DNA of 64,000 nucleotides from WVZH01 sp034430425. Its GTDB lineage: Bacteria; Chloroflexota; Anaerolineae; Anaerolineales; E44-bin32. The position numbers were made by a program, and so were the translations under genes. The stretch covers positions 1-64,000 of the forward strand of contig DAOUEK010000077.1 of assembly GCA_034430425.1 (NCBI GenBank). Direction: 5' to 3'. This document shows, one piece after another, positions 61,944 to 64,000 of this stretch (positions are counted from its first letter, which is position 1; every line of letters starts with the position of its first letter). Under the pieces are notes generated by a model. That model ran no database searches, was not told the DNA's origin, and saw only the letters and a program-made list of their open reading frames with translations.

Positions 61944-62930
61944 ATGGCTGATATTAAAACGACGTACATGGGAATCAAACTCGAGACTCCGCTTCTCGTA
62001 GCTGCAAGCTCGATCTCCAGCTACATCGATCGCATCAAAGACGCCGAGAAAGCTGGTGCCGGTGCGCTGGTGATCCGCTCGCTCTTCGAAGAACAAATCC
62101 TTTTCGAAGCGTTACGCATGGAAGAGGAATTATCCGTTGGCTCAGAATCCTTTCCGGAAGCGCTTTCTTATTTCCCCGAGATTAAACACGGTGACGCCAG
62201 CGAACATTTAATGTGGATCGAAAAAACACGCGCAGAGATAAAAATGCCCTTGATCGCAAGCCTGAATGCGGTCAACCCGGGTTCCTGGACCAAATATGCC
62301 AAGCAGCTCGAGGAAACCGGTGTCGACGCGCTCGAGTTGAATGTCTACGCCGTCGTGACCAACATCGACAAGACCTCCACCGAAGTTGAGCAGTCGTTGT
62401 ACGAGACTGTAGAATCTGTGTTGAGCGAGGTCAAGATCCCCGTTTCGGTCAAACTCAGTCCTTTTTACACCGCCACAGCCAACGTGGCCGCCCAGCTCGA
62501 CAAACGCGGCGTTCGCGGGCTCGTGCTCTTCAACCGCTTCCTGCAGCCGGACATCGACACGCAAAACGAAACCTTGATCAACGAAATGATTTTCAGTTCA
62601 TCGGCGGAGTTAAGATTGCCCTTGCGATGGGTGGCGCTTCTATACAAACGAATCAAGGCGGATTTGGCACTCAATACAGGCGTACACTACGGTGTGGATG
62701 CAGCCAAGGCGTTTCTGGCGGGCGCAAGCGTCGTGCAAACGGCATCCGCACTGCTGCAAAATGGCACACCCTACCTGTCGACCATGCTGCGAGAGTTGGA
62801 AGGTTGGATGGACGAGTATGGTTACAAGAATCTAGATGATTTCCGCGGCAAGCTGAGTCAGAGTGAAGTCGACGATCCCTTTGCTTTTGAACGGGCACAA
62901 TATGTGAAGTTGCTGCTTGGGCAGAAATAA
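61944..62930 (+). CDS. dihydroorotate dehydrogenase-like protein
   Basis: 328 residues of the FMN TIM-barrel DHOD fold: MGIKLETPLLVAASSIS, IKMPLIASLNAVNPGSW, VSVKLSPF and QTASALLQNGT, the last four covering FMN and phosphate contacts. The catalytic loop with N-x-S-C/S-P-N of true DHOD is replaced by LELNVYAV, so it is probably not a normal pyrimidine enzyme. Genes of this type often lie next to pyruvate:ferredoxin oxidoreductase in anaerobic bacteria. ATG 61944 with GAGAGGAG upstream. Divergent from nifJ. Confidence 0.85.
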   Translation: MADIKTTYMGIKLETPLLVAASSISSYIDRIKDAEKAGAGALVIRSLFEEQILFEALRMEEELSVGSESFPEALSYFPEIKHGDASEHLMWIEKTRAEIKMPLIASLNAVNPGSWTKYAKQLEETGVDALELNVYAVVTNIDKTSTEVEQSLYETVESVLSEVKIPVSVKLSPFYTATANVAAQLDKRGVRGLVLFNRFLQPDIDTQNETLINEMIFSSSAELRLPLRWVALLYKRIKADLALNTGVHYGVDAAKAFLAGASVVQTASALLQNGTPYLSTMLRELEGWMDEYGYKNLDDFRGKLSQSEVDDPFAFERAQYVKLLLGQK

Positions 62931-62982
62931 ACCGGCTGGTAAAAGCGATCACTTCTAAAGTTACAATTCAAGTCCAACGAAC

Positions 62983-63012
62983 ATGAAGACGCCCACCCAG
63001 GGCGTCTTCATG
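62983..63012 (+). terminator. hairpin terminator of the DHOD-like gene
   Basis: CATGAAGACGCC / GGCGTCTTCATG, a perfect twelve-base stem with a six-base loop, then TTTCCC. The T run is short. Confidence 0.65.
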
Positions 63013-63093
63013 TTTCCCGGAATCGTACCAACACATTCATTTCCTTTTGTCTTCAGATATCGATAACCCGAAGTGATGTATGCAAAGACGAAA

Positions 63094-63128
63094 CGGTGCT
63101 CGAGCTTCAAACCCGGGCTCAAGCACCG
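63094..63128 (-). terminator. hairpin, possible terminator of the ABC permease gene
   Basis: GGTGCTCGAGC / GCTCAAGCACC with a ~12-base loop, followed on the minus strand by GTTTCGTCTTTG. It lies 64 bases past the permease stop. Confidence 0.45.
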
Positions 63129-63191
63129 TCAAACCTTCAATAATGCAGTCGGTTGTAAATTTGAACCTCTATTACACCCGTTATTCCAAAG

Positions 63192-63935
63192 CTAATCCCA
63201 ACGGAAGATCCGTACGGCTGCTACAGTACTTACTACAAACACACCCAACAAGACAAGCACTTCCACGATATGCTGACCCCATCCATCACCAAACCATAAA
63301 CCACGCAGCAAGTCCACTACGTAGGTGAGTGGAAGAAAGTCGGCTACACCCTGGATGGATTCGGGCAGGATTTCATGTGGAATGGCCGCACCGGAGAGGA
63401 ACATCATTGGGTAGAAAATTACCATCCCGATCACCTGCGCAGCCCGCGCACCTGGCGCCAGGGTTCCGATCAAGTATCCGAATGCAAACATCGCCAACCC
63501 GCACCAGACGACACCCAGCACGAAACTGAGCACATTGCCCTCGAAGCGCACATCGTGCAAAAGCCAACCGGTGGATACGAGAAGCACGATACCGAGTAAC
63601 AGCATCAGCATGTTGGCGATCACGTCAGCGGTAATAAAAACGCGCGGACGCAACGCTGATGCTTGATAGCGGCGCAGCACACCCAGCTCACGATAGTTGC
63701 CGATAGTGATCGGAATGTTCATGAACCCAACCGTACTGAGAATAATCGCCGTGTAGCCGGACATACTCACGTCCATCGATCCATACCCGCCAAACATCGG
63801 CGAGGGATCGTTGCCGTAGATCGCCCCGAACAGCAATATCAACAGCGGTGGAAAAGCCAGCGTAAAGAAAGTGCCTATGGGCTCACGAATGTACAATTTT
63901 AGATTGATCCAAGTGAGTTCTTTTAAACCTCGCAT
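63192..63935 (-). CDS. ABC-2 type exporter permease
   Basis: 247 residues with six membrane helices. ELTWINLKLYIREPIGTFFTLAFPPLLILLFG is the usual start and FYPMMFLSGAAIPHEILPESI the conserved block of ABC2_membrane proteins of the multidrug/daunorubicin type. GGGAGGG lies just upstream. Works with the ATPase gene two bases upstream. Substrate unknown. Confidence 0.92.
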   Translation of the reverse strand: MRGLKELTWINLKLYIREPIGTFFTLAFPPLLILLFGAIYGNDPSPMFGGYGSMDVSMSGYTAIILSTVGFMNIPITIGNYRELGVLRRYQASALRPRVFITADVIANMLMLLLGIVLLVSTGWLLHDVRFEGNVLSFVLGVVWCGLAMFAFGYLIGTLAPGARAAQVIGMVIFYPMMFLSGAAIPHEILPESIQGVADFLPLTYVVDLLRGLWFGDGWGQHIVEVLVLLGVFVVSTVAAVRIFRWD

Positions 63936-63936
63936 C

Positions 63937-64000
63937 TTAGCCCTCCCGAATTTCCTTGCCCGTCAACGAGAGAAAAACATCCTCCAGCGTGGGATCCTGC
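63937..64000 (-). CDS. ABC transporter ATPase, C-terminal end (partial)
   Basis: The last ~18 codons read PTLEDVFLSLTGKEIREG-stop, the standard C-terminus of ABC-2 exporter ATPases. TAA lies at 63937-63939, one base before the permease ATG region. The rest is outside the window. Confidence 0.85.
   Translation of the reverse strand, partial: QDPTLEDVFLSLTGKEIREG

Overview
The window looks like a chromosomal stretch of an anaerobic or facultative member of Chloroflexota, probably class Anaerolineae. This is an inference from gene content: pyruvate:ferredoxin oxidoreductase, lipoproteins with threonine/proline-rich linkers, an Os1348-type small protein, DUF2089/SHOCT-like proteins and DUF4097 proteins. 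No rRNA, tRNA, CRISPR array, insertion sequence or prophage was recognised.

Layout. (1) 1-8,929: housekeeping genes: ftsK, a cyclic-nucleotide/bPH membrane protein, def and recF, then rsmG with an asparaginase II-type gene and a degenerate metallo-beta-lactamase-fold gene. (2) 8,963-11,545: a 3xGAF-PAS histidine kinase. (3) 11,853-17,270: a seven-gene leftward operon whose first gene is a DUF2089 zinc-ribbon regulator. Four of its proteins carry the same ~25-residue SHOCT-like helical motif, which suggests an envelope-stress or export module. It starts from a strong promoter flanked by repeated ATATTGATATT boxes. (4) 17,579-27,066: rightward and mixed housekeeping genes (class V aminotransferase, RNA uridine methyltransferase, response regulator, inositol monophosphatase, SurE, HD hydrolase, cold-shock protein, RNase J, parvulin lipoprotein). 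(5) 27,095-27,398: a strong terminator and a cluster of six small palindromes. (6) 27,409-46,014: a leftward surface-polysaccharide locus. It has wecC and wecB for UDP-ManNAcA, four GT4 glycosyltransferases, a hexapeptide acetyltransferase, an initiating phosphoglycosyl transferase, a heparinase-family protein, a bi-domain oxidoreductase, an alpha/alpha-toroid protein and a DegT aminotransferase. It also holds a three-gene 2-oxoacid-dehydrogenase-like set in which the 'E2' is a lipoyl + E3-binding + NeuD-type sugar acyltransferase fusion. (7) 46,261-54,083: carboxypeptidase M32, a Gmad2-type lipoprotein, a free-standing B3/B4 domain, a VanW protein, Trm112, a broken HEAT-repeat gene, a DUF456 protein, and serS behind a T-box leader. 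(8) 54,671-58,081: a serine-palmitoyltransferase-like enzyme, an SDR reductase, a double-hotdog thioesterase and an Os1348-like small protein. (9) 58,141-64,000: pyruvate:ferredoxin oxidoreductase divergent from a dihydroorotate-dehydrogenase-like gene, then the end of an ABC-2 exporter pair.

The most novel-looking element is the E1alpha/E1beta/lipoyl-E3BD-NeuD/DegT set at 27,409-31,732. The gene order suggests that a 2-oxoacid is decarboxylated, the acyl group is loaded on the lipoyl arm, and it is then delivered by the fused left-handed beta-helix enzyme to an amino sugar made by the neighbouring aminotransferase. That would couple central carbon metabolism to glycan acylation without a separate acyl-CoA step. 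Second in interest are the SHOCT-motif operon with its operator-like repeats and the SPT-like gene cluster, which suggests sphingolipid-like chemistry.
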